Shown here: positions 1 to 10,495 of the stretch, in pieces | Layout of the letters: each line of letters begins with the position of its first letter | Numbering within the stretch: the stretch's first letter is position 1 | DNA from: Hymenoscyphus infarciens | Lineage: Eukaryota; Ascomycota; Leotiomycetes; Helotiales; Helotiaceae | Reading direction: 5' to 3' | Length of the DNA stretch: 35,066 nt | NCBI GenBank assembly: GCA_001414345.1 | Contig: LLCB01000451.1 | Coordinates: forward strand, 1 to 35,066 | The notes under the pieces: generated by a model | The model's input: the letters and a program-made list of their open reading frames with translations, nothing else | Database searches by the model: none | What the model was told of the DNA's origin: nothing | Translations under genes and position numbers: made by a program

Positions 1-1444
1 GGGGGGGGGGGGGGTGAAGGGGGAGGATACATGAGAGCATGATTTTATGAGTGATGGTTTTGCGGTCGCGGGATAGTGGTTGCGGAGGGGACGGGCGAGA
101 GATCGTGGGTCGCTGGGTGCAAATGATATGCATACATACATACACGTACCGGTATGTGCGGGGGACGGGATTGAGATGAATATCGATGACTTTTTTGGAC
201 ACTTCTTATCGCTCTTCTCTCTGTGTCTTTTCCTTGGCTGTCCGAGTTGGACTACTCGCGGGTATTGGAATTCATGCCCTCGTGGGTCTCTAAGTTTTAT
301 TGTATGAACAAGTTTGGGAGAAAAGGGAGAGTAAGCTCTTCATTCTCCCGAATTGTTTCGTATCATGAACCAGAGCTTTTCCAGCATGAATTCTGGCACC
401 CAACGACCTTGGGAATTGTACATTTCTCACATCGTTCCATCTCTCCTGCTTTCCAAATTTTTGGCCGTCAACTTTTAGGCTTTGGGTGAGCCTGGAGGAA
501 AGAAGCCATTTGGGAAAACCTTTGTATGTCCTCTTTTATATTTGACTATCTATAATTCGCTCCGTTCTTGATATGACGGTTTCTATGGAATGCTATATGG
601 GCACGGAAGTCTATTCGCAGGTTGCCTGTGAGTAGCACCAGAAAGACTCAATCTTGCTATTCTTGGGTTACATGCGATTCTGTGATTAGCACTCCACCCC
701 GAATTCTTGCTGTTTGTGGGTTACCTGAAAAGAGCTTTGAAGTTGGGATTGTTGAGAAGCTTGCAATTCGCGGGTTAACTGTGAATAGCGCTAAACCCTA
801 AACTCCTGCTATTTCAGCGATGGAAAAAGAAGGTTGCTATTTGTTCAACTAGTCTTTGTGTAAGAAGCTTATTTTTAGTATTTATTGATAGCAAAGGATC
901 GAGGGCGACGGAGTTGATACTATTTTCTTCTATGAATAGTAATCGAGGTTCGTCTTCATGTCAACACTAACTCGGGAAACGTTTTCCTATCTTCTTCACC
1001 GGGTGAAGATTTGGGTTGTCAAGATTTGTTTCCATCATTTTACTCAGCTTGTATAGCCGTTCTCACTCAATTTCTATTTATATTGATAACAAAGTCCTTC
1101 TGAATTCTTATTCGTATCATAAGCAAAATCTTCTCGCAAGACCCCCAGGGCGATGTGAGAAGAGGTGCGATTGGTCAGCATTGATTTGCCGCTAAATGCC
1201 TCGGTCCTCCCCGCATTTTCCGTGCCGCATCCGTGGGGAAGCCATACTGTGATAACGAACTGTTGGAAGTGATCATGTATTTATCTCACCCCCTCCTTCT
1301 TCTCTATGACAACGATTGATGCTTGATAATTGACCAGAGATTCATATTCCTCAACTTCAGCAAACAGAAATAAGCATACTGGTTCAGCCCCCACACAGCT
1401 TTTCACCTTACACCTCCTTCATCATAACAACCACCACCACCACG
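1..1444. other. Intergenic region upstream of the thiolase gene
   Basis: No convincing gene is visible. Open frames here are short, lack splice-consistent partners and resemble no family. The first 14 bases are a pure G run that may continue beyond the window. The last ~150 bases before the thiolase ATG are pyrimidine- and CA-rich, ending in a run of CAC triplets directly before the ATG, which fits a fungal core promoter or 5' leader. A set of degenerate direct repeats lies at 620-815 and is listed separately. Confidence 0.6.
620..815. repeat. Three degenerate direct repeats
   Basis: Three diverged copies (about 620-661, 665-715, 772-815) share the order GGTT, then TGTGA(G/T/A)TAGC(A/G)C, then a C/A-rich stretch, then (T)CTTGCT(A/G)TT or CTCCTGCTATTT. 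Spacing is irregular. They may be the remains of a duplicated promoter or element segment. No function can be assigned. Confidence 0.4.
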
Positions 1445-2868
1445 ATGGTCATCAAACGCAACGAGCCATGTTACGTCCTAGGCGTTGGCATGACCAAATT
1501 CATCAAGCCTAGAGGAAAGGTCGATTACACGGAACTTGGATACGAAGCTGGTGTGAAAGCCATGCTCGACGCGCAAATCAATTACGACGATGTTGATCAA
1601 GGAGTTGCTTGTTACTGCTATGGCGATTCCACCTGCGGTCAACGAGTGTTCTATCAATTCGGCATGACCCAAATCCCAATTTACAATGTCAACAATAACT
1701 GCTCGACTGGTTCCACCGGATTGGCCATGGCACGGAATATCATCAGTCATGGTGGTGCGGATTGTATGTTGGTCGTTGGATTCGAGAAGATGATGCCCGG
1801 GAGCTTACAGAGTTTCTGGAACGATAGAAGTAATCCCACCGGAACCACTGCACAAATGATGGCAGAGACTCGAGGGGTTACGAATGCCCCTGGTGCCGCG
1901 CAGATGTTTGGAAATGCTGGTCGGGAATATATGGAGAAGTTAGTTACTCTCAACTACCATATTTTATACAACTAACAATTCCTAGATTCGGAGCAAAAGC
2001 AGAAGACTTCGCAGAAATCGCCCGCATAAACCACGAACACTCCCAACGAAATCCCTACTCCCAATTCCAAGACGTCTACACCCTCGACCAAGTCCTGAAC
2101 TCAACCATGATCCACGAGCCCCTCACAAAACTTCAATGCTGTCCCACCTCCGACGGCGGAGCAGCCGCCGTCCTCGTCTCCCAAGATTTCCTCGACGCCC
2201 GTCCCCATCTCAAGGAACAAGCTATCCTAATAGCAGGCCAATGCATGGCCACCGACGCCCCATCTCTATTCTCGAAATCGGCCATTGATCTCATGGGTTT
2301 CGAGATGACGAAATACGCTGCTGCTACGGCACTTAAGGAAGCGGGTGTTACGACGGATGATGTCAAGGTTTGCGAATTACATGATTGCTTTTCTGCGAAT
2401 GAGATGATTACTATTGATGCCATGGGTCTCAGTCCACCTGGTAAAGCCCACGAACTCGTCCGAAACGGGGATATCACCTACGGCGGGAAAATGGTTATAA
2501 ACCCCTCCGGTGGACTGATCTCCAAAGGCCACCCCCTAGGAGCCTCGGGCATCGCACAATGCGCGGAATTAGTCTGGCATATGCGAGGTTGGGCTAATAA
2601 CCGGTTGATACCAAATACTAAGGTTGCACTTCAACACAATTTGGGGCTTGGTGGTGCGGCAGTCTGTACGGTTTACACGAGACCTGATCGCGAGGCTGCG
2701 AGGGAGGTGAGTAGTATCGAGGTTGGACGGCGGAATAAATTGGGGTATAATCCGGCGGTTGAGGCCAAGGGGTTTACGGAGGCGCAGGCTACGAGTGTGA
2801 GGAGTCGGACGAGGGCTAGTCAGTGGGCGTTGCAGGATACGGGGAAGAAGGTTGAGAGTCGGTTTTAA
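1445..2868 (+). CDS. SCP-x-type thiolase (3-ketoacyl-CoA thiolase / sterol carrier protein X-like)
   Basis: Two exons (1445-1938, 1986-2868) encode 458 aa. The 47-bp intron has donor GTTAGT, branch site ACTAAC and acceptor CCTAG, and the join reads MEK-FGAK as in the family. Thiolase-type fold: nucleophilic Cys86 in NNNCSTGSTG; the HDCF motif near residue 297; SKGHPLGASG with His near 347; and the C-terminal HNLGLGGAAV loop. These match the SCP-x/SCP2-thiolase branch rather than classical acetyl-CoA acetyltransferases. The family cleaves 3-ketoacyl-CoAs, often branched or sterol-side-chain substrates, in peroxisomes. No SCP2 lipid-transfer domain is fused. About 50 residues follow the catalytic core and end in Ser-Arg-Phe, a possible non-canonical PTS1. 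The ATG at 1445 is the first in frame and follows a CAC-rich leader. Exact substrate is unknown. Confidence 0.9.
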
Positions 2869-2930
2869 TTTTGGTTCTTTGAGGTGTGAATTTATACAAA
2901 TGATTCTAATGTTATGTTCCCTTCCTCCTT

Positions 2931-2949
2931 TCTCTCTCTCTCTCTCTCT
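2931..2949. repeat. (TC)n microsatellite
   Basis: About nine uninterrupted TC dinucleotides in the 3' flank of the thiolase gene, inside a longer pyrimidine-rich stretch. Confidence 0.85.
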
Positions 2950-3019
2950 TGCTCTCTATACTCTGTTTCCTCCTTCCTCTGTATCTCCGAAAAAAAGAGT
3001 ATATGAGATTTCGAGAGAA

Positions 3020-3620
3020 GGTTGTTATATATAACCTTTTTTTCAGCAATTGACATAAATACCACTTAATTATTTTAAAACGATAGAAAGACTATCTAGT
3101 TAATAATTTTATAACTTAAATACTATCTCTATGTCGTAGTGATTTTACTACTAAACTAATAAATCTATTAGTAAATAAAAAATAATATATAGTTTTATTA
3201 GTAACTTTATTATACTAATTTCCTTATTTATCTACTTATATACTATCTACTTTATACTTTATCTTAAGACTTTTAGTAGATTAAGATATTATCTAAACTA
3301 ATCTTTATATTCTTTATTAAGTCTTTTTTTTTTAGTTATTATAATATCGTAGAGCGCTCTCTTTTGCTAATATATTATATAATCTACTAAGAGAAGCAAA
3401 ATATATAAATGTCGTCTATTTCTAGAGTATACTTAGAATATAGTGAATATTAACTATTAATAGTTATACTACTTTTTCTTCTATTTTATATCTATTAATT
3501 AAACGCTATTTAATAGGAATAAACTATACTAATAAACTTAAAATAGATACGATTTTCTTTTCTCTATTAATCAACTATTAAGATTTCGTTCTAGGCTTTT
3601 TTAGGTACTTTTCTAATCTC
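3020..3620. repeat. AT-rich, RIP-like block
   Basis: Base composition drops abruptly to very AT-rich, dominated by TA, TTA and CTA steps with few CA/TG dinucleotides, then recovers abruptly near 3625 (AAAGGGGGCCCGG). This is the signature expected of an old repeat mutated by RIP. No coding potential or terminal repeats could be recognised. Confidence 0.6.
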
Positions 3621-4979
3621 TTCAAAGGGGGCCCGGAGAAATGTGATTCCGGTTCCGTCCCTTATCAACACCACAACCATCCGCAGACAGCACCAGCAGT
3701 CGACAACAACTTCCATCAAAAGTTCTCTATTGTACCTAGCATACTACTCCCAGATTGTTTGTTATTATCTATACAGTTTCCACTTATCCACACGCTCCCG
3801 CATTCCTCCCTCAACCCATCGAACCTTGATACAAGACATCCAGAAGCCCGGTCGAAGAATACCTATGCCTCGAGGGAAGGCACGGCATACACACGGCCAC
3901 AATCGTAGTCTTTGAGTGTCTATCAGGCCAACCTGCGACCACAAAATGGAAGAGAATCGTCGCGTTGGAACACATTTGTGCTGGCAGAGAGAAAGCGCTT
4001 TCCTCGAAGGTGCAGTCCATATTTGGTCACCAGTTACCGTTTGTTCTTAGCGAGGCTTTTTTTCTTCTTCATAGGTTGGACCATAACATGAGAGGTGGGT
4101 GTCTCGCAATTATGCGATTGGCATGCTCAGCTGGCAGGTTGAAAATTGCTGCAGTTCCATGGGGGGGGGGGGAGTTTCTCGCGAGGCCTGGCAACCGGTA
4201 TACTTTTGTTTTACATTTGGTGCCCCTTGGTATGTCTTTTCACTCGCATATATGCTTTTACCAAGTGGTTAGTTTCTTATGCTATTGCCATTTCTTCTGT
4301 GCACAGATTACAGTCCTTTCACGCCGAAGATATTTTCTTCGGATTTTCTGTTCCAATGTCTATAATCGCGTTTCTTCCCTTGGATCTACATACTCTACTC
4401 CGTCCACTGCTACCTTCGAGTACTCCTGAATTAAGCGAATACTGGGTGGTATCATTTTCGTTACTGGTTATCGATTTCTAGATAATCCATGATGGATTCA
4501 ACCTCCCTTCCTAATATTTCCCAAGCCGGCGACAATGCTTTGTCCACAGCTTGGTCTCAGCGCTAGCCTTCACCTAACCAAGGAACAATTAATATTGTTG
4601 ATATTCCCAAAGTTCCACAATGGAATACGCCTAGCATCGCCCATTCATCACAGCCTCGCCTCAAATGCGACCCAGGCGCTTATCCCCCGCAACGCCACGC
4701 ACCAATCGATTCCTATCGCCCCTTGCATTTTGCCAACACTCACCACCGAATTCCCCAATTGGTCTTCTTGCATAGGTTGTGTACCCCCAACACGGTGGCC
4801 GCTATCTCAGTAGATAAAGTGCTTCCACACCACTTCCCGAATTTGAATTGCGCAACTCATCTTCCTTGAGAATCATCATACCCTCACCAAGCTTCTTACT
4901 TTGCCGCTTCTCTACTTGGCTGAGGCTGGCAAGCGAAGAACCATTTAAGTTGGAGCTTCTTCCTCGGTTTGTCGATGAA
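3621..4979. other. Intergenic region without a supported gene
   Basis: Moderate GC. Several open stretches (for example 3965-4429) have no family resemblance and no consistent splice structure, so none is called. A 10-G run lies at about 4162-4171. The last few hundred bases probably serve as promoter and leader of the 4980 gene, since they contain stops in all frames and CA/CT-rich stretches. Confidence 0.45.
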
Positions 4980-6181
4980 ATGGACTCGGCGCGTCAAGAT
5001 GGCCAGCAGCAAACTATAGACTGGCCACGACCCAAAGCAGGTGATTTATGTGTCGGAGCAATAGTATGGCTACCCCAAAAAATTACTCTGAGCAAGGAAA
5101 TACAGTGTTGTTGTCAATCCCACATTGTGGGCCCCTCCGAGCTCGATCCAGAAGGATATAATCACCCGGCAGTGGTTCTCAAGATCTCGCAACAATCGGG
5201 TTCCAGAAATCATGGAGATTTGGTGTGTGTTGTTGCTTGTGTATGTTTTCTTGTTATAATCCACCTCCTGCTGCTTAGAAAGAGAAGAAACAAAGGGTGT
5301 ATTCCGCGGTTAATACTAATATCCAGTCACTTCAATAGATAACGTCCTTTGACACCCTCCCCCTCACAAAATACGTACAAAAACGGAAAATACGCCATTT
5401 CAAACATACAATCCCAATCTTCCACTCGAAATCACAACCTCTAGATGAGCACCTCACGCAACTTCACCTCGAGTCAGGGGACCTACATAAACAATCATAT
5501 GTGCGCACTTCACATATCTATCCCGTCCACATATCATCTTTGCGCTCTTTCGGACGAAAAAGAAGCAAGAGGGCCTACAAAACTCGACTAAGAAAGGAGG
5601 ATTATCTTCTATTGATATCAAAACTTGGTCTTCAGGGTGAGGATTACGAACCCACCGATATGGTACCTCAGACTTCTGCAAGAAGGTTATTGCTGTTGGC
5701 GAATCCGCAAGCTTCGCCGCAGCCTGTGTCTATTGAGTCCACTACGACTGAAGCTGTGAGACGGGAGAGATTGGTTTTCCCAGACTCTGCATCAACAGCT
5801 GTGCCGAGAAGTTCCAATGAGTTCCCTTCTATTACGTATGCGTCTGTTTTGTCTTCTACAGTTCAACAGCCAAGACGCGAAAGAGTCGCTGGATATTCCG
5901 GGTATGGAACAACACTGCCAACGAGGCACAATTATCCCGCTCCTTTTACGCCTATTTATACCCCTCCGGCTCCGAGTATCTATCAGAGTTACGACAATCG
6001 ACAGAATCGCCAGAACATTTCAAGTTATCGGCAATCTGCTGCGACTGATCGACAGCCAACTCCTATATATGGACAAGGTGATAACTCTAGCGGGGGTGGT
6101 TGTTCGGGGGCGTTGGTTGTCGTTGTTACTATTGTGGTATTTGGTCTGGTCACTTGGTGGCAATGGACCAATGGTGATTGA
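4980..6181 (+). CDS. Fungal-specific hypothetical protein with C-terminal membrane anchor
   Basis: Two exons (4980-5240, 5339-6181) encode 367 aa. The 98-bp intron has a perfect GTATGT donor, a TACTAAT-type branch site and acceptor AATAG. Joined, the N-terminal part reads WLPQKI ... GYNHPAVVLKI ... LVCVVACITSFD. I recognise this as the conserved core of an uncharacterised ascomycete family with an HPVVVLS ... ITSF pattern, a compact beta-rich domain of unknown function. A basic segment follows (residues about 150-190, FGRKRSKRAYKTRLRK), then a long Ser/Pro/Gln-rich low-complexity linker. A single transmembrane helix (GALVVVVTIVVFGLVTWWQW) lies 3-4 residues from the C-terminus, a tail-anchored layout. 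Upstream non-ATG codons are in frame to 4848, but 4980 is the first in-frame ATG and has good context. No function can be assigned. Confidence 0.75.
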
Positions 6182-8974
6182 GGATATGGTATTTGAAGTC
6201 TTCTTTGGCCTCATGTGTTTCCGATGGTGCGATTTCGATTTATGGTGGTTCAGGAGTTTTGGTGTGTAACTGGCGTTGCCTATGGTAATGATTGTGAACT
6301 TCGCAGAGGGGGGTGTTGACTCCGTCATAGGATACTCTTGGGTCGTACTTACAGCGCCATTAAAGCAGTACATTATTTATTTATTTATTTATTGACTACT
6401 GAGATATTGAGTGGATGTTTGAATAAGTTGTTTTCTTTTGCAGAACAAAAGAGGTCCATTTCAAGGCTATCTATCATTGCAGCAAAGGTGCAACGTATTG
6501 CCAGAATCTGAATTCAATGCAGGAGGAAATAATCTTCTCGATGGTGGAAAACAAGTTGTAAAGTGACTTGTCACTGGTATCACCTGGGGCTTTAGTGTCC
6601 AATGGCAGTGCCGGACTACGAAGGGGGTTTTCAATCGCTTGTGATGGAATCTTGGTCCAGGCCCCACGCCAGGCGGAGGTATCAGGAATCGTGGTTTGAA
6701 CAATCCCGGAAGGGTCAAATCAAATTGATTAAACAATAACACAAGCACGTAGATACACTGATCCAAAGATACATAGATGGCCGACGGGGAAAGGGTTTCT
6801 GTTCAAGTACTCGAGTAAACTTGGTCGGGCCGGTCAGGTCGTGTAGGCAGGTTACGAGCAGAATTTGGGGAAAACCATTATTTTCTGTGGGACTACCGTA
6901 GGCGGTAACAACTGTAAAAATCACAGCAAGTCTCCTTGTAAATAATCAGAAGGCATAAAGCCGACAAACTTTCCCCCCGTCAGTGAAACCCGTGAAACTT
7001 TAGTCTCCGAGCGGAAGAGCATACAACCCCTGAATATATTTTGTTCATTGAACAGGAGTGTTGATTATTGCTCTTACAAGTTGACCGAGGACTGCGGAGA
7101 AGAGATTAGCATATAGCGGTAAGCTACCCCACCCAGGGTATAGTATTATTGTTAAGTATAAGATCTAGCTTTGATAGAATATAAGCTTGAATAAGTCGAT
7201 ATTTCTGTTAAAAGAACTTATATTAAACTTCCTATAGTCTAAAGATACTAATACCAGCTTTAGCTATAGTCTACCTACCTCCTCTTTGAAGTTATTACTT
7301 AATTAACTCTCGTTTAAAATACTTACTTAGAAGACTTAAAAATAATAAGTATCTCAATGTCGTAAACTTACTAAATACACTTAAATAATATATCAAATCT
7401 ACTAGGACAATAAAATAAAAAGTACAGTTCTTAAGTAGAGGATATAGCTATAGAAGAGAGACTAGTTTCTATCTTTGATTCACGAAGAAACTCGCTAGTA
7501 TATGTTTAAAACCAGACTTGTTCAGTAATATTCGCGTAAATACAGGCCAAGCGAATACTACTTTATCTAAAATAGAGTGTCCAGTGAGCTGATTTTACTG
7601 AGCATGTGAATTTGTTGATGCCGCGTCAAGTAGACCTACTACTCAAAAAGAAAAAAACAATCTAGTGAGATAGTCCCACGGTTGAATATATCAACTCGTA
7701 GTCTCTTTCTCTATATCCTAGACCGGAAGTAGACACACCCCCGCGAGCTGAAGGTAACATTGGAGTGGAAGCTGGAGACGGACGAGACAGTCTATAATTA
7801 ATTGATGTTTCTTTATTTAACAAAATTTGTCAAACCAGGTTCAATTAGTTAAGCTTCCTTTCCTATTCTTAGCTCCAAAAAATTCGAACTCGAGTAAGTA
7901 AACACTGTCAAAGATAAATTCAACTGTTTCTTGAAAGCTTGAAAGGCGACATTACCTTGTACTTGTTTTATATTGAGTTCTCATTTAGTGACCAAAGAGA
8001 TTCTCAGTTGTTTACTTTCAGTCGCCGACTGTGTCGAGGAACACTGAAAATATTAGATTTACTTATCTTCGATAAAGTAAGTTTCAGATTTGCTCATCAT
8101 TAGTATATCGAGTAATAAATTCAGTTAATTTCCAATGATGAAAGACGCTGGGAGTTGAAACTCGCCCGAAACAAGTGAAGATTGACGAGTGCCCGAACTC
8201 GAAGCTACTAAACGAATTAACTCCTGCGACCGATTAACTTGCTTTTCTGTTCTGTGAATGTATCATAACCTCTCAGCAGATCATCTCGCTTCCTTCACTT
8301 TTGAAGTTCTCAAGTATCATCCATCTTATACTATGTCAAGAATACTCGGGCACGTCCTCTTGATTGCACATTTACGCTCACCCTGTTTGTCACGACACTA
8401 TCTTACCCGCGTTTCCTTCATTTGATTCACAAGCTTCATGTAACCAAGAGGTCCGAATGTTTGAAAAGAAAGCGGGAATAAGTTTGAATTCGACAACAAA
8501 CATGGATCATCTCGTATGAAGGCAGCCTTAACTGCTAAATTTTGAGCAGAAAGAGATAGGAAGGTCTGTTTTTCAAGCTCCAATATTCACTGTTGTATAA
8601 TCCTCTCATGACTGTTCCGACGAACAGTAAAACTTCTTAAACATTTTCGTCTTGGTGCGCTGACAATCCTGTAGAATCTTGTTTCTATTCAAATAAAACT
8701 TAAGTTAATTTTTGGCTATATTGAAATCTCATATTGGAGTTCCGTTACGAGAAAAAGAAAGGATAGATTTTTGTTTGGGTAGAGTAAATCACGGGCAACA
8801 GTTTTAGATGAGAAAGTTAGAGAGAAATAGGGTAACGGCATTCGATAAACAAGGGGAATTCTCTTGGTTGATGGGACTAAAATGCATGACTAAAGATGTG
8901 ACAAGGTGGTAGTTTGCATATTAGAAATGCCGACAACAAATCGTTCGGGTTCCCACGTGGTTTTCAACAAAGTT
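6182..8974. other. Long intergenic region, partly AT-rich
   Basis: No gene is supported on either strand. Contents: 3' flank of the preceding gene with a (TTTA)n run at 6372-6393; moderate-GC sequence to about 7130; an AT-rich block with TA-rich, CA-poor composition (about 7140-7480) resembling RIP; then mixed sequence to 8974. Minus-strand open stretches at 6467-6766 and 8398-8583 have no recognisable protein features and no splice partners. Confidence 0.5.
6372..6393. repeat. (TTTA)n microsatellite
   Basis: About five tandem ATTT/TTTA tetranucleotides in the 3' flank of the membrane-anchored protein gene. Confidence 0.8.
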
Positions 8975-9943
8975 CTACTTCCTGCCAGCGAGAAAAGGCT
9001 TCAAGATAGACTCAATATCAGCCTCGGTTTTGTTTCCTGGAACTCCCAAAAGCTCATTGTCCACCTTTTCAAAAAGCCCGCCATATCCTTCGCCGAGGAT
9101 CGACACAAACAAGAAGCCAGCCATCGTGTTCATCGAATAGTCTCCCTTGGCAAGCCCTTCGTAAGATGCTTTTTCGACATCACTTAGCTTGACCTGAACT
9201 GGTTCCCATTTTTCACCTGGTGTGAGTTTCTTGGCAATCTCAAGTATTTTGTTCTGTGTGGTGATAATGTCGCGAACATAAACTGCTCTGTTCTTTGTCT
9301 CGGCCGGGTGGTTGAGGACACCAACAACAGCTAAGGCGACAGATGCAAGAGTTGTTAAGCTGAATGGCCGGTCACCGCCTTCAAATATTTTTGGAGAGTT
9401 GTTGTGCCAGTCAAAGATAAAACCATGTTCGAGACCCCAATCCAAGAAAGCCGAATTGCGAACCTGCGTATATGAGAAGTCGGGGTTTGTCTTGACTTTT
9501 TCTTCGAGGTGAGCGTTGACCTGAATCTTGTAGCCGAATACTGGCAATTTTGCTGTCTTGTGGTTTCCGAGATCCGATCCGAATTCAGAGGGGATAAACA
9601 GTTTCACGCCCGCAGCAATTGCACCGTCGATCAATTCCTTTTGTCCAAGCAGACCCTCAGTACCGACTGCCGAGACGACGGCATCCTGACCATTGAGAGC
9701 TTTGGTCAAGGATTCAACGGAGGCGAAATCTGCCTTGATGACCTTGATGGAGGACGGGAATGTTGATTTGGAAGATTCACGAGTCAAGACGGATACATTG
9801 AAAGTTCCTGCGTTGATGATTGCCTCGAGAATTGGTTTCCCCAAGGAACCGGAAGCCTGTTGAAATTAGCATTGCATGACGGATATACCTCAAATGCTGG
9901 AAAAGGAACTTACACCGACAACAATGACGTTCTTAATAGCCAT
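8975..9943 (-). CDS. NmrA-like / isoflavone-reductase-like NAD(P)-binding oxidoreductase
   Basis: Two exons on the minus strand (9943-9914, 9856-8975) encode 303 aa. The 57-bp intron has donor GTAAGT and acceptor CAACAG. Exon 1 is only 30 nt and supplies MAIKNVIVVG; the Rossmann dinucleotide loop GASGSLG is created across the splice. A conserved FIPSEFGSD motif follows at about residue 110, typical of the atypical-SDR branch that includes isoflavone/pinoresinol reductase-like and NmrA-like proteins. It is probably cytosolic: no signal peptide or membrane segment. Members either reduce small aromatic substrates with NADPH or sense the NAD(P) state as regulators, and the sequence alone does not decide. 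The gene is divergent from the transcription factor at 10496, with 552 bp between the start codons and a strong palindrome in between. Length is normal for the family. Confidence 0.9.
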
Positions 9944-10233
9944 TATGATTGCGTGAATCTGGAATTGAGGTAATGATTTAAAAGGTTTGTTTAATTGAGT
10001 GAGATTGAAATGGCGTTATGAGATGATGATTGTGAAGGCGGGAATGAATTGCTTGGAGGTTCTTTGGGGAGAAGGGAAAAGAGTTATATAGTTCCATGTT
10101 GGACGGGCCATTTTGCAACCGTGATCATTCATTACCAATGTATGGTTCTCCGAAGCTTCGGGTCCATTTGTGATCTCGGAGGAATCTATCGTGTATTGAG
10201 TTTGAGGCTGAGAAAGATTCTGTTCTATTCGCG

Positions 10234-10259
10234 AGCGGTGTGTAAACTTACACACCGCT
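10234..10259. promoter_or_regulatory. 26-bp near-perfect palindrome with inverted CGG/CCG triplets
   Basis: Two perfect 12-bp arms, AGCGGTGTGTAA (10234-10245) and TTACACACCGCT (10248-10259), are separated by only AC. The arms hold CGG (10236-10238) and CCG (10255-10257) 16 bp apart. Zn2Cys6 dimers bind paired CGG triplets, so this is a plausible operator for the neighbouring regulator, though N16 is wider than the classical N11 spacing. Binding is inference; the symmetry is directly visible. Confidence 0.6.
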
Positions 10260-10456
10260 TTAATGTTTTGCCGCCTATTACAAGTCCGCCCACCGTTTCT
10301 GTCCCACAACCCACTTCCTCCCACAATGCCACCAAATCATTATTGACTCAAGCCAGAATCTCCCACCCACCTCGACAGTCTTTGTATCCCAGATCTCCTT
10401 CGTCTTAAAGTTCGATTTGTTAGTGATCCTCGGCCTCCCACTCTGTCCCTCCGCCC

Positions 10457-10471
10457 TCCGGCTTTCCCGGA
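10457..10471. promoter_or_regulatory. TCCGG-N5-CCGGA inverted repeat
   Basis: Perfect 5-bp arms flank CTTTC, ending 25 bp before the transcription factor ATG. It resembles short Zn2Cys6 half-site pairs, but could equally lie in the 5' leader and act as an RNA stem, or be chance in a GC-rich stretch. Confidence 0.3.
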
Positions 10472-10495
10472 ACGGAATAAGGTCTTGCCATATGC

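Larger units (their letters stand above)
9944..10495. promoter_or_regulatory. Bidirectional promoter region between the NmrA-like and transcription factor genes
   Basis: 552 bp separate two divergent start codons. The region contains a 26-bp palindrome (10234-10259), a TCCGG-N5-CCGGA inverted repeat near the transcription factor start, and C/T-rich tracts at 10310-10465. A short upstream ATG at 10492, out of frame and only 4 nt before the transcription factor ATG, opens a small overlapping ORF. Confidence 0.6.

Noticed and set aside
10251..10264. 14-bp match (CACACCGCTTTAAT) shared with about 18857-18870 in another promoter
   Set aside because: A few matches of this length are expected by chance when all positions of a 35-kb window are compared on both strands, and no longer similarity surrounds it.
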